Source: JAFGJQ01 sp964586145
GTDB lineage: Bacteria; Planctomycetota; Phycisphaerae; UBA1845
NCBI GenBank assembly: GCA_964586145.1
Contig: CAZPHH010000051.1
Location: 1-34,313 of the forward strand
Length of the DNA: 34,313 bases
Direction of reading: 5' to 3'
Below the pieces are notes generated by a model. That model ran no database searches, was not told the origin of the DNA, and saw only the letters and a list, made by a program, of their open reading frames with translations. Shown one piece after another: positions 8,277 through 16,390 of the stretch (its first letter is position 1; each line of letters starts with the position of its first letter). A program made the position numbers and the translations under genes.

Positions 8277-10166
8277 TCAGACGCGTTTGAACTGCCGTTC
8301 CAGGTCGGCAAGCGTGAAGCGCAGCGCGGTCGGGCGGCCGTGCGGGCAACTCGTGGATTTCTCGACGGCCTCGCGCTGCGCGACCAGGGCCTCCACCTCA
8401 TCCGGGCTCAGCGGATCGCCGAACTTCACCGCCGCCTTGCAGGCCATCATGGAAAGCATGTCTTCCAGAAAGACTTCCGGCGTGGGCTGGTTGCCCCGGT
8501 CGGTCAGCCGGTCCAGCACGTCGCGCACAAACGCCGTCACCTCCGAGTCCCGCAGAACGGCCGGCACGGCGTTTACCGCGATCGAGTCCCGCCCGAACGG
8601 GGTGATTTCCAGGCCAAGCCGCGTCAGCAGCTCCGCATGGACCTCGAGAACATCCATCTGCTCCGGCGTCACGCGGACGGTCTCGGGCAGCAGCAGCCGC
8701 TGAGAATCCAGCACTCCTTCGGCCAAGCGACGACGCAGGCGGTCGTACATCACCCGCTCATGCAGCGCGTGCTGGTCGATGATCAGGATGCCCTCGTCCG
8801 TCTCTGCCACCAGGTACGCGTTGTGAACCTGCAGGGCACGCGTCCGCGGCGGAGGCGGTGACGGCTCCGCGTCACCCGCGCGTGCCGGCCAGCGGTCCGC
8901 CGCATCGTGCAGCGACCTCCACAGTTCGGCCGCCCCGTGCCCCTGCCCGCCTGCCGGCCCGCCGCGAAGCCGCGGATCATCGGCCGGACGCCGTGCCGGC
9001 ACGCCCCCACCGCCGCCGCCCGTGGTGGATCGACACCGTGCCGCGTCTTCCGCGCGACGATCCGCTGCGTCCGTCCAGGCGGGCCAGGCGTCGTCCACGT
9101 CCGGCCGCGTCGCGCGGTGCCCGGCCCCGCCTGCAACCGGCTCCTCGGGATCGCGTGCTTTCAGGGCCGGGGTCAGGTCGCTGCGAAGGAACTTCTCACG
9201 CAGGGCGGCCAGCACCTGGGAATGAATGAGGTTGGAGTCCTGCCAGCGCACCTCGATCTTGGTGGGGTGGACGTTCACGTCCACCATGGCCGGATCGATC
9301 CCGAGGAAGAGAAAAACCACCGGGTGCCGACTGGGTTCCATCAGGCCGCGATAGGCCTCGCGAACCGCATGTTGAATGAAGCGGTCACGGATAAACCGGC
9401 CGTTGAGGAAGATGTACTGCCAGTTGCTGGCCGAGCGGGACCGGGCCGGCGGGGCTACATACCCATGCACGCGCAAACCGCGCTCTTCCCAGTCGATCGC
9501 GATCAGCTCCTTGGCCAGCTCCGATCCGCAGAAGCGGCCGACACGCTCGCGGAACGACTCGTTGCCCGGCCAGCGATACGTGACGCGCTGGTTGTGCTGC
9601 AGGTCAAAGGCGATCTCCGGGTGGGCCAGTGCGATCCGGGCGAACTGCTCGTTCACGTTGGCGGCTTCGGTGCTGGCGCCCTTCAGGAACTTGCGCCGGG
9701 CGGGGACGTTGAAGAACAGATCACGCACCTCCACGGAGGTGCCGACGGGGCAGCCGGCAGCCTGGGCCAGCTCGACCTCTTCCGATACGACGACAATCTC
9801 GTGCCCGGCGGTCGCGTCCGGGGTGCGAGATCGGATGCGCAAACGCGAGACGGCGCCGATGCTCGCCAGGGCTTCTCCTCGGAAGCCCATGGTGCCGATG
9901 GCGAACAAGTCGTCCTGGGTCGAGATCTTGCTGGTGGCGTGCGGAAGGACGGCCAGACGAAGGTCGTCTTCGGTCATGCCGTCGCCGTCGTCCGTCACTC
10001 TCACAAGCTGCCGGCCGCCGTCCTCGATATGCACGCCGATCCGACCGGCCCGAGCGTCCAGGGCGTTCTCAACGAGTTCCTTGACCACGCTGGCGGGCCG
10101 TTCGATGACCTCGCCCGCGGCGATCTTCTTGACCAGCTCGTCCGAAAGAACGTGAATGCGACCCAT
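8277..10166 (-). CDS. mutL: DNA mismatch repair protein MutL
   Basis: A 629-residue MutL. The start at 10166 gives the conserved N-terminus (GRIHVLSDELVKKIAAGEVI). GHKL ATPase motifs are present: ELVENALDA, DDGDGM and GFRGEAL. The C-terminal dimerisation/endonuclease domain carries DQHALHE (464-470), ACKAAVK and CPHGRP, so this is the nicking type of MutL found in bacteria without MutH. The last acid of the DQHA(X)2E(X)4E motif is Asp475 instead of Glu. The linker between the domains (about 330-440) is low-complexity and rich in Gly, Pro and Arg. It acts with MutS in strand-specific repair; mutS is not in the window. It is transcribed divergently from the TIM-barrel gene. Confidence 0.97.
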   Translation of the reverse strand: MGRIHVLSDELVKKIAAGEVIERPASVVKELVENALDARAGRIGVHIEDGGRQLVRVTDDGDGMTEDDLRLAVLPHATSKISTQDDLFAIGTMGFRGEALASIGAVSRLRIRSRTPDATAGHEIVVVSEEVELAQAAGCPVGTSVEVRDLFFNVPARRKFLKGASTEAANVNEQFARIALAHPEIAFDLQHNQRVTYRWPGNESFRERVGRFCGSELAKELIAIDWEERGLRVHGYVAPPARSRSASNWQYIFLNGRFIRDRFIQHAVREAYRGLMEPSRHPVVFLFLGIDPAMVDVNVHPTKIEVRWQDSNLIHSQVLAALREKFLRSDLTPALKARDPEEPVAGGAGHRATRPDVDDAWPAWTDAADRRAEDAARCRSTTGGGGGGVPARRPADDPRLRGGPAGGQGHGAAELWRSLHDAADRWPARAGDAEPSPPPPRTRALQVHNAYLVAETDEGILIIDQHALHERVMYDRLRRRLAEGVLDSQRLLLPETVRVTPEQMDVLEVHAELLTRLGLEITPFGRDSIAVNAVPAVLRDSEVTAFVRDVLDRLTDRGNQPTPEVFLEDMLSMMACKAAVKFGDPLSPDEVEALVAQREAVEKSTSCPHGRPTALRFTLADLERQFKRV

Positions 10167-10276
10167 GTCACCCGCCCATCCATCGGGAACCGTCCGAGAC
10201 TCCAGCCCGCGGGTGAGAATCGGGGGCCCGTGCCGTTGGCTCGTGGAAAACACTGTCGCACCCGCCGCGCAGAGCG

Positions 10277-10305
10277 AGTATAATTCGCCCGCGCAGGACG
10301 GGCAA
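10277..10305 (-). promoter_or_regulatory. Sigma70-like promoter for mutL
   Basis: On the minus strand, TTGCCC (10305-10300), a 17-nt spacer and TATACT (10282-10277). The expected start is near 10270, giving a leader of about 100 nt. The -10 box overlaps the opposing TATAAT of the divergent gene. Confidence 0.55.
10279..10284 (+). promoter_or_regulatory. Consensus -10 box for the TIM-barrel gene
   Basis: A perfect TATAAT 50 nt upstream of the GTG at 10334. No good -35 box lies at 16-18 nt (the 17-nt position reads TCGCAC), so the promoter may be weak or activator-dependent. It overlaps the mutL -10 box on the other strand. Confidence 0.45.
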
Positions 10306-10333
10306 CGATGGACCCTCCCGAAGAGGCGACGGC

Positions 10334-11083
10334 GTGATACCAACCCTCGTGATCACAGAACCCCTGGCAGAGCCTCCCGAGACGTTGATCGCTCGGGCTC
10401 GCGAGTGTGGTGCCTCTGCGGTGGGACTCGCTCTGGGGTCTCACGGAGGACGGATCGACGCTCTATCGATGGAGGAGTGCCGGCGGCTTCGCGAGGCGCT
10501 GGCCGGCCTGGACCACGGAATCAGCACTGTCTTCGTGTCTTTCACGCCGGATTCCCATTTCGGCAGCCCGCAGCCTGCCGCTCGCCGTGCGGCCAGCGAC
10601 CAGATCCTGGCCGGCCTGGAACGAGCCGCCTGGGTGGGGGCCCGGGTTCTGGTGCTGGACTCCCTCGCGACGGTCGGTGCGGATTGTACGTATGCGATGG
10701 CCCTTAACGGCACGCACGCCGCTTTGAAGCGGCTTCGGCTGGAGGCGGAGCGAAGCGGAGTCGAGTTGGCCCTCGTCGCGCCGCAGTCGCGGTTCCTGTT
10801 GAGCCCGGTCGAGCTGCGGAACCTATTGGACGAGCAGCACGATCCGGGCGTTGCCGCGGCGCTGGATGTTCCCTGCTGTTTCAGAATCGGACACCCGGTC
10901 GATTGGATCGACTGCCTTGGTCGACGATTGAGCTGTATCCTTTTGCACCACAATGTGTTGGAATCTGCATCCTCCACTCCGGCCCTGCCTGCGGACATGC
11001 GTTGGACGTTGGGCGAGGCCGGGTTTATCGGGCCCGTGTGTAGCGCAGATCCTTCGATCCTCCGCGGTCTTACCGTTGCGTGA
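10334..11083 (+). CDS. Sugar-phosphate isomerase/epimerase-like TIM-barrel protein
   Basis: A 249-residue protein starting at GTG 10334, 7 nt after AAGAGG. The pattern of alternating strands and helices (GASAVGLALG, STVFVSFTP, ARVLVLDSL, VELALVAP, then an IGHPVDWIDCLG segment) resembles the xylose-isomerase-like/AP-endonuclease-2 superfamily. A typical family member has a metal-binding Glu in the LALEN-type strand; here that strand reads LALVAP, so a key ligand seems to be missing. Asp in the AALDVP strand is kept. It may therefore be an inactive or altered relative. It is divergent from mutL, and no pathway partner is adjacent. The superfamily call is moderate and the substrate is unknown. 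Confidence 0.6.
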   Translation: MIPTLVITEPLAEPPETLIARARECGASAVGLALGSHGGRIDALSMEECRRLREALAGLDHGISTVFVSFTPDSHFGSPQPAARRAASDQILAGLERAAWVGARVLVLDSLATVGADCTYAMALNGTHAALKRLRLEAERSGVELALVAPQSRFLLSPVELRNLLDEQHDPGVAAALDVPCCFRIGHPVDWIDCLGRRLSCILLHHNVLESASSTPALPADMRWTLGEAGFIGPVCSADPSILRGLTVA

Positions 11084-11194
11084 GTTTGCCAGGTCAATCG
11101 CAAGCCGCCTGGACCGATCCTTTCCTGCCGCGTTGGCGGGAGGCGGGCGTTGAGGCAAATCCTGCATTTGCACCGATCAGGATGCGGTTTTTCT

Positions 11195-11223
11195 TGTCAA
11201 AAAGTGTCTGGCGAGTTAAACTC
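11195..11223 (+). promoter_or_regulatory. Sigma70-like promoter for the prepilin-like gene
   Basis: TTGTCA (11195-11200), a 17-nt spacer and TAAACT (about 11218-11223), in a local AT-rich pocket. The expected start is near 11230. A GGAGAGG ribosome-binding site (11265-11271) precedes the GTG at 11277. Confidence 0.5.
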
Positions 11224-11276
11224 CAGTCGAAAGGAGCCTGCTGTCCGGGCGAGAGTGTGGCTCTGGAGAGGAAATC

Positions 11277-12071
11277 GTGGCGAGCCCTGTACAACCGGGG
11301 TCGCAGGGATGGGCGCGGCGCGGTAGCGGCTTTACGCTGATCGAGCTGCTGGTGTGCATGGGGATCATTGCGCTGCTGCTGTCAATTCTTCTGCCGTCCC
11401 TCCGCAGCGTGCGAGACCAGGCCAAGAGTCTGATCTGCATGGATCACCTCCGAACCACGATGTTCCGGTTCCGCATGTTTGCCGATCCGTATACGGCGGG
11501 GAATCGGGGGGACAGCTCCAGCATGGAGACGCAGTTCCACGCCGCTGATTTTCTGGACAGCTTGTACCAGACGCAGGAGTTCTGGACCAACCCGGGCGAG
11601 GTTGTCATCGATTTCAGGCCGGGGGAAGAGCCGGTTCTCTGCCCGGCCGGTCCGCGGAAGCTGTCCCGAGTGCAGGGCCAGGCGGCCCATGTGGGCGGCG
11701 TCACTCCACAACAGAACATCAGCTACGCGATGAACCGGCGCCTGTTCGAAGGGCCCACGAGGACGGGCTGGCTGGCGGCGGTGCTGGTGCCCGAACGGAT
11801 CTTGGAGCGCCCGCGGGTGCCGTTGATGTTCGACGCCGACGGTGCCCGGTCGGTGCAACTGCGCGGCGGTGTGCTGGATGCGTTGTTTGCGGCGCCCTCG
11901 CGGAGCACGGAACGGTCACCGTATTCGTCCGGCGCGTACTGGCACCCCAGCGTGCGGCACCGCGGTCGAATGAACATCGGTTTCGTCGGCGGCTTCGTGG
12001 TGACCACGTCGGATCCTTTCGCCGACGCGAACTGGGACTGGGCCTACCATCCGCCGGTCGGGACTCCGTAG
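11277..12071 (+). CDS. Prepilin-type N-terminal cleavage/methylation domain protein
   Basis: A 264-residue protein starting at GTG 11277. It has a type IV prepilin/type II pseudopilin leader: a basic N-terminus, then G/FTLIELLV with the conserved Glu at +5 and a hydrophobic helix (ALLLSILLPSLRSVRDQAK). The globular part ends with HPSVRHRGRMNIGFVGGFV, resembling the C-terminal H-x-G-x-x-N-x-x-F-x-DG segment of planctomycete DUF1559-like pseudopilins, although the DG is GG here. These proteins occur in large numbers in planctomycetes and their roles are mostly unknown. Processing by a prepilin peptidase and placement in the inner membrane or a pseudopilus are expected from the family. The two-component genes begin 22 nt after its stop, so co-transcription is likely. 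Confidence 0.85.
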   Translation: MASPVQPGSQGWARRGSGFTLIELLVCMGIIALLLSILLPSLRSVRDQAKSLICMDHLRTTMFRFRMFADPYTAGNRGDSSSMETQFHAADFLDSLYQTQEFWTNPGEVVIDFRPGEEPVLCPAGPRKLSRVQGQAAHVGGVTPQQNISYAMNRRLFEGPTRTGWLAAVLVPERILERPRVPLMFDADGARSVQLRGGVLDALFAAPSRSTERSPYSSGAYWHPSVRHRGRMNIGFVGGFVVTTSDPFADANWDWAYHPPVGTP

Positions 12072-12093
12072 AGAACGGCCTGGCGGTCCGTCA

Positions 12094-13587
12094 ATGTCGC
12101 TTCAGAACAAATTTCGTCTGCTCCTTACCGTCTTCGGTCTCTCCATCGTGGCGAATGTGCTCGTTTCCGTCTGGTGCATCCAGGCCTACCTGGGCGGCGC
12201 AGTGACCCAGTTTCGCGAGCACATGGACAGTGCAAACGAAGTGGGCCTGACACGCAGCCAGCTCGACGCGCTGATGATGAACCTGGCGGCGTACGCGGCG
12301 GACCCGGACGCCGAGCCCGCGTCCTCACTCGTGCAGGCGGCCGACGATGTGGCCGATCGGTTTCTGCGGCTGGCCCGACAGCATCAGGACGACCCCGTCT
12401 TCGACCGGCAAGACCGGATCGTGCAGACCACAGACAACTTGCGCCGGCTGACCCAGGAATACCTCTTCCTCGCGGACTCGGGAGACAAAGGCAGGGCGCT
12501 TGCCTTCCTGCGGGAGCACCTGGACGCCGGATGCGCCAAAGCGCTCGGCACGTTCCTCGCGTCCGCCGCCATCTCCGACGACATCGCCATCACGACGACG
12601 ACGCTCGACATCACCGGGACCCAGAGCCGGGTCACCGCCCTGCTGTCCGCCAACGCGATCGGGGCCTTCCTGCTCTCGGCGATCGGCGTGCTGCTGGTGC
12701 GCAACTGGGTCCTCAAGCCGGTGGAATCGCTGGCTGCGGCCACGAGCGAGCATGCCAAGGGCAATCTTTCGTACCGCATCGAGGTGCGATCGCGCGATGA
12801 GCTGGGGAACCTGTCCGAGGCCGTCAACCGCATGGCCGACTCTCTGCTGGACATCCAGAAGCAGCTTGTGCAGCAGGAGCGCCTGGCCGCCCTGGGCACC
12901 GTGGCCTCCATTGTGGCGCACAACATCCGCAATCCGCTGGCCGGCATCCGGGCGTCGGCGCAATCCGCCATGATCGCCTTACCCGAGAACTCGGCCGAAC
13001 ACCGGCAGCAGAGGCAGATTGTCGAGACGGTGGATTCGTTGCACCAGTGGATCAAGCAGCTTCTGCTGGTGAACCGGCCGCTGGAGCTGGACCGCCGACC
13101 CACGTCCGTGCGGGACATGGTGGAGGTGGTGCTGGCCATCCAGCAGGCCAACGCCGCGCGTCGGGGCATCCGTTTGCGGTATGAAGAGACCAGCGGCGGC
13201 TGCGTCGCCCACGTGGACCCCCGACACATCGAGCAGGCCATCCAGGTTCTCGTGGACAACGCACTGGACGCCTCGCCGCCCCACGGCGAGGTCGTTCTGA
13301 CGGCCAGTCGCGTCGCCGACTCCGACCGATGGCTGGACCTGATCGTTCGCGACCAGGGACCGGGCATCCCGGCGGACGTGCGGGACCGGATCGCGGCGGC
13401 CTATTTCACGACCAAGCCGGGCGGAACGGGAATCGGGCTGCATCTGGCGAAGAAGGCGGTAGAATCCCACGGGGGCGAGATCCTCTTCGACTCGCCGCCC
13501 GGGGGCGGCACGCGCGTGACGCTCCGGCTGCCGACGCGCGACCTTGTGGGAGCCCGCGATGGCCAAGATCCTGCTGCTGGACGATGA
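12094..13587 (+). CDS. Membrane sensor histidine kinase, NtrB-like
   Basis: A 497-residue kinase. A transmembrane helix near 7-32, a periplasmic sensor region of about 150 residues (helical, no recognised family), a second helix near 184-207, a HAMP linker (about 205-262), a HisKA dimerisation domain and an HATPase domain. The phosphorylated histidine is H276, in VAHNIRNPLAG. The usual acidic residue after the histidine (HE or HD) is Asn. N box VDNALDAS, G1 DQGPGIP and G2 GGTGIGL are intact, so ATP binding looks normal. The gene overlaps the response-regulator gene by 29 nt. The signal sensed is unknown. Confidence 0.9.
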   Translation: MSLQNKFRLLLTVFGLSIVANVLVSVWCIQAYLGGAVTQFREHMDSANEVGLTRSQLDALMMNLAAYAADPDAEPASSLVQAADDVADRFLRLARQHQDDPVFDRQDRIVQTTDNLRRLTQEYLFLADSGDKGRALAFLREHLDAGCAKALGTFLASAAISDDIAITTTTLDITGTQSRVTALLSANAIGAFLLSAIGVLLVRNWVLKPVESLAAATSEHAKGNLSYRIEVRSRDELGNLSEAVNRMADSLLDIQKQLVQQERLAALGTVASIVAHNIRNPLAGIRASAQSAMIALPENSAEHRQQRQIVETVDSLHQWIKQLLLVNRPLELDRRPTSVRDMVEVVLAIQQANAARRGIRLRYEETSGGCVAHVDPRHIEQAIQVLVDNALDASPPHGEVVLTASRVADSDRWLDLIVRDQGPGIPADVRDRIAAAYFTTKPGGTGIGLHLAKKAVESHGGEILFDSPPGGGTRVTLRLPTRDLVGARDGQDPAAGR

Positions 13588-14971
13588 GACCTCGGTGCTG
13601 CACTCCATCGAGCTGCAGCTTACGCGGGCCCGGCACGAGTGCCGTTGCGCCCAGACGCTCGCCGAAGCCCGCGCCTTGCTGGAGGCCGGCGCCCCCGACC
13701 TGATGATCGTGGACATTCGTCTGCCCGATGGAAGCGGGCTGGACCTGGTGCGTGAAATCCGGGGCGACGGGTTCTCGTTCCCCGTGATCGTGCTGACGGC
13801 CTTCGGGTCGATCCCCAACGCGGTCTCCGCCATGCGCGACGGCGCGGACGACTACGTCGAAAAGCCCGTCGACCTGGACCAGCTCATCCTCATCATCGAG
13901 CGGAACCTCGAGACCCAGCGGCTGCGCGGCCGGGCCGAGTTGTACGCGCGCACGCAGCCGGAGCCCGGCCGGGGCGAGCCGATCATCGGCGAGCATACCA
14001 GCCTGCGGCGGGCACTGGAACTCGCCGACAAGGCGGCCAACCCGGGCGTCACCGTGGCCTCGGAGCTTCCGCCGGTGCTGATCGTCGGGGAGACGGGCAC
14101 GGGAAAGGACCTGCTCGTCCGGCACATCCACGCGATTGGGCCGTTGCGCGAGGAACCGCTGGTCCACATCGACTGTGCCGCACTGCCGCGCGAACTGATC
14201 GAGTCGGAGCTGTTCGGGCACGAACGGGGGGCGTTCACCGACGCCAAAACGTCCAAGCGCGGCCTCCTGGAAATCGCGTCCGGGGGCACGGTGTTCCTCA
14301 ACGAGCTGGGCGAGCTGCCGCTGGAGCTGCAATCCAAACTCCTGACCGCGCTGGAGCGCAAGGTCGTCCGCCACGTCGGCGGCACGCGCGACCTGCCGGT
14401 GAACGTGCGGATCATCGCAGCCAGCAACGCCGATCTGGTGCAACGCGTGCGGGACAGGCAGTTCCGCGAGGACCTGTATTACCGGCTCAACGTCTTCATG
14501 ATCGAGCTGCCCCCGCTTCGACAGCGCGGCGACGACGTGTTTCTGCTGGCCGACCACTTCCTGGCGACGCTGGCGCACAAGTACCGCCGGCCCCCGGCCC
14601 AGTTCTCTGCGGCGGCCCGCGACGCCGTGGCCCGTTACCATTGGCCGGGGAACATCCGGGAGCTTCGCCACGTCCTGGAGCGGGCCATTCTGCTGACGGA
14701 CCGGCGGATCGAGCCAGAACACCTGGGTCTGCCCGGTGCGGCGTCGGCCGTGGCCCCGCCGCTCGCGGACGCAGGCGGTCAGTCCTTCCCGGAAAACGTC
14801 ACGCTGCCGGAACTGGAGACGTTATTCATCCAGCGCATCATGCAGAAGGCCCAGGGCAACGTGTCCCGCGCTGCCCGCCTGCTGGGGATCAGCCGCGGCG
14901 CGCTCCGTCGCCGCCTCGAGGCCTCCGGCACGGCCTTCGACGACGACTCCCGCACCGGCAACGAAGGATGA
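13559..14971 (+). CDS. NtrC-family sigma54 response regulator with variant motifs
   Basis: A 470-residue regulator. ATG 13559 follows GGGAG 6 nt upstream. The receiver domain has the acidic pocket (LLLDDE), phospho-acceptor D52 (VDIRLPDGSG), the conserved Thr (VLTAFG) and Lys (EKP). The AAA+ domain has Walker A GETGTGKD (177-184). The sigma54-contacting loop is GAFTDA (224-229) instead of GAFTGA, and Walker B reads VFLNELGE, with N248 where Asp is expected and E249 kept. A Fis-type helix-turn-helix closes the protein (GNVSRAARLLGISRGALRRR). It is the partner of the overlapping kinase. Its targets are unknown. Given the two substitutions, ATP hydrolysis or sigma54 activation may be altered. 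Confidence 0.92.
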   Translation: MAKILLLDDETSVLHSIELQLTRARHECRCAQTLAEARALLEAGAPDLMIVDIRLPDGSGLDLVREIRGDGFSFPVIVLTAFGSIPNAVSAMRDGADDYVEKPVDLDQLILIIERNLETQRLRGRAELYARTQPEPGRGEPIIGEHTSLRRALELADKAANPGVTVASELPPVLIVGETGTGKDLLVRHIHAIGPLREEPLVHIDCAALPRELIESELFGHERGAFTDAKTSKRGLLEIASGGTVFLNELGELPLELQSKLLTALERKVVRHVGGTRDLPVNVRIIAASNADLVQRVRDRQFREDLYYRLNVFMIELPPLRQRGDDVFLLADHFLATLAHKYRRPPAQFSAAARDAVARYHWPGNIRELRHVLERAILLTDRRIEPEHLGLPGAASAVAPPLADAGGQSFPENVTLPELETLFIQRIMQKAQGNVSRAARLLGISRGALRRRLEASGTAFDDDSRTGNEG

Positions 14972-14993
14972 GCCGCCATGTGAAAGTGCTCTT

Positions 14994-15047
14994 GAGCAGT
15001 GGCGTGGACGGGGTCTGGGTTCGGGGGACGGGGGCGGGCCACTGCTC
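14994..15047. repeat. Inverted repeat GAGCAGTGGC/GCCACTGCTC
   Basis: A perfect 10-bp stem (14994-15003 with 15038-15047) around a 34-nt GC-rich loop, starting 22 nt after the response-regulator stop. It could act as a transcript end, but no T-run follows. It sits directly beside the GGTCCGC hairpins, so it may belong to the same repeat element. Confidence 0.5.
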
Positions 15048-15058
15048 TGGAGCAATGG

Positions 15059-15118
15059 GGTCCGCCACGCGGACCATCTTGCAGAACCAACCAGCTTGTA
15101 GGGTCCGCCGTGCGGACC
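15059..15118. repeat. Two copies of a GGTCCGC/GCGGACC hairpin
   Basis: GGTCCGC-cac-GCGGACC at 15059-15075 and GGTCCGC-cgt-GCGGACC at 15102-15118. Each is a 7-bp perfect stem with a 3-nt loop, 26 nt apart. They look like a REP-type extragenic palindrome family and lie about 90 nt before the scaffold gap. Confidence 0.7.
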
Positions 15119-15206
15119 ACTCTGGTCGCATGCCACTGCGTCTTGGGCAATGGTGGATGCCCGCGACGTACCACCCACTTCCCCCTGCCGCAACCGAACA
15201 CAGCCC

Positions 15207-15306
15207 NNNNNNNNNNNNNNNNNNNNNNNNNNNNNNNNNNNNNNNNNNNNNNNNNNNNNNNNNNNNNNNNNNNNNNNNNNNNNNNNNNNNNNNNNNNNNN
15301 NNNNNN
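15207..15306. other. Scaffold gap (100 N)
   Basis: A run of exactly 100 undetermined bases, the usual filler for a gap of unknown size. The order of the flanking contigs rests on scaffolding only. Confidence 0.98.
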
Positions 15307-15323
15307 CCTCTCCAGACACCACA

Positions 15324-15336
15324 GTCCCGTAGGGAC
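15324..15336. repeat. GTCCC-GTA-GGGAC hairpin at gap edge
   Basis: A 5-bp perfect stem with a 3-nt loop, 18 nt inside the right gap edge, followed by GGTTGAACGT. Hairpins of the same CCC/GGG type cluster at 28594-28767. Confidence 0.5.
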
Positions 15337-15410
15337 GGTTGAACGTCCGATCGTGGAACCTGGCTCACACGATCCGCCTTCCGAGCCCCGCAACCCCATT
15401 CGCCGGAGCA

Positions 15411-15439
15411 CTGGCGGGCCGACGATCATCTCCTATGAT
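15411..15439 (+). promoter_or_regulatory. Possible promoter for the zinc-ribbon membrane gene
   Basis: TATGAT at 15434-15439, with CTGGCG (15411-15416) at a 17-nt spacing. The -35 match is weak (3 of 6). A start near 15446 would leave a leader of 35 nt. Confidence 0.4.
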
Positions 15440-15480
15440 GGTATTTGCTTGCGCGAAGCAGAATCAGCGGAGCACTTGCC

Positions 15481-16344
15481 ATGACCGACAGCCCACCCCT
15501 GCCCGCAATCCTGCGAGACATGCCCTGCGGCACGTGCGGCTACAACCTGCGCGGCCTGTCGCCGGACGGCCGGTGCCCGGAGTGCGGCCATCCGGTCGAG
15601 GAATCCCGCTACGACCCTCGTCTGGCCGCCGCCGATCCGCGCTGGCTGCGGGTGACTCGTACGGGCATCACCCTGCTCCTTGTGTCCGAACTGGCAACGA
15701 TGACGACCCGATTGCTTGGACGTGCCGTCACCTTCGCTGGTTTGTACTACCATGCGCTACTCGTCCTGTGGTTCATCGGTGGCACCCTGTACCTGCTGGG
15801 CTCCTGGATCGTGGCCAGCCGTGACCGGGCTTGCCCGCCGGCATTCGACCCACGCCGTCCGCGCCGCGTGGTGCGGGTCTGCGCGGTTGTTGAATGGACC
15901 GCCATGCTGATCATGACTCTCGACTTGTTCACGCACCGTTTGCCAATGCATCTGGCCGCTCTGGTCTTGGTCGTCATGATGTGCTGCCTGCCCGGCACCG
16001 CCTGCATGTTCCTCCTGCTGCGTGGGTTCGCCCGCCGCATGCCCGCCCCCGCGCTGGCTTGGGCCTCGGCCGTCCTGCTCTTCTTCGTGCCGACGACGGC
16101 CGCACTGCGACTCGGGCAGAATACGGTGTATGCGGTGCTCCTGGCGGTCGGTCATCCCAACCCCAGCGTCCTTTATGAGTCAGCCAGTGGTCACGCAATC
16201 CACATGGCCCTCACCGTCGCAGGTTGGATCAGCCTGGGGGTGTCGGTCGTCGTGTTCTTCTGGTTCCGCCGGCGACTCAGTGCGATCCGTTCAAAGGCCC
16301 GGGCGGACCACCGCGGAATTCCATCTCCCTTCCTCCTTCTGTAA
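15481..16344 (+). CDS. Zinc-ribbon multi-pass membrane protein (CGYNLRGL type)
   Basis: A 287-residue protein. ATG 15481 follows GGAG 8 nt upstream, and an in-frame start at 15445 has no such site. Residues 16-38 form a zinc ribbon, CGTCGYNLRGL then CPECGHPVE, a signature that recurs on many otherwise unrelated planctomycete membrane proteins. The rest has about six hydrophobic helices (near 60-80, 88-108, 140-160, 165-185, 195-215 and 250-270), with basic connecting loops and an Arg/Lys-rich C-terminal tail. It is an inner-membrane protein of unknown function. No operon partner is visible on its strand. Confidence 0.8.
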   Translation: MTDSPPLPAILRDMPCGTCGYNLRGLSPDGRCPECGHPVEESRYDPRLAAADPRWLRVTRTGITLLLVSELATMTTRLLGRAVTFAGLYYHALLVLWFIGGTLYLLGSWIVASRDRACPPAFDPRRPRRVVRVCAVVEWTAMLIMTLDLFTHRLPMHLAALVLVVMMCCLPGTACMFLLLRGFARRMPAPALAWASAVLLFFVPTTAALRLGQNTVYAVLLAVGHPNPSVLYESASGHAIHMALTVAGWISLGVSVVVFFWFRRRLSAIRSKARADHRGIPSPFLLL

Positions 16345-16390
16345 GAGCCGGTTTCTCGGGCCTTTCAGAGGATTACGTGTGTCGGAGAAA

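Larger units (their letters stand above)
14972..15480. other. Gene-free, repeat-rich stretch with a scaffold gap
   Basis: No gene is supported. The stretch holds a 10-bp inverted repeat, two GGTCCGC hairpins, the 100-N gap, a GTCCC hairpin at the right gap edge and the promoter of the next gene. Open frames that cross the N run are artefacts. Confidence 0.8.

Noticed and set aside
14641..15484. Open frames crossing the first N run
   Set aside because: They are continuous only because N is translated as X, and they have no family features.
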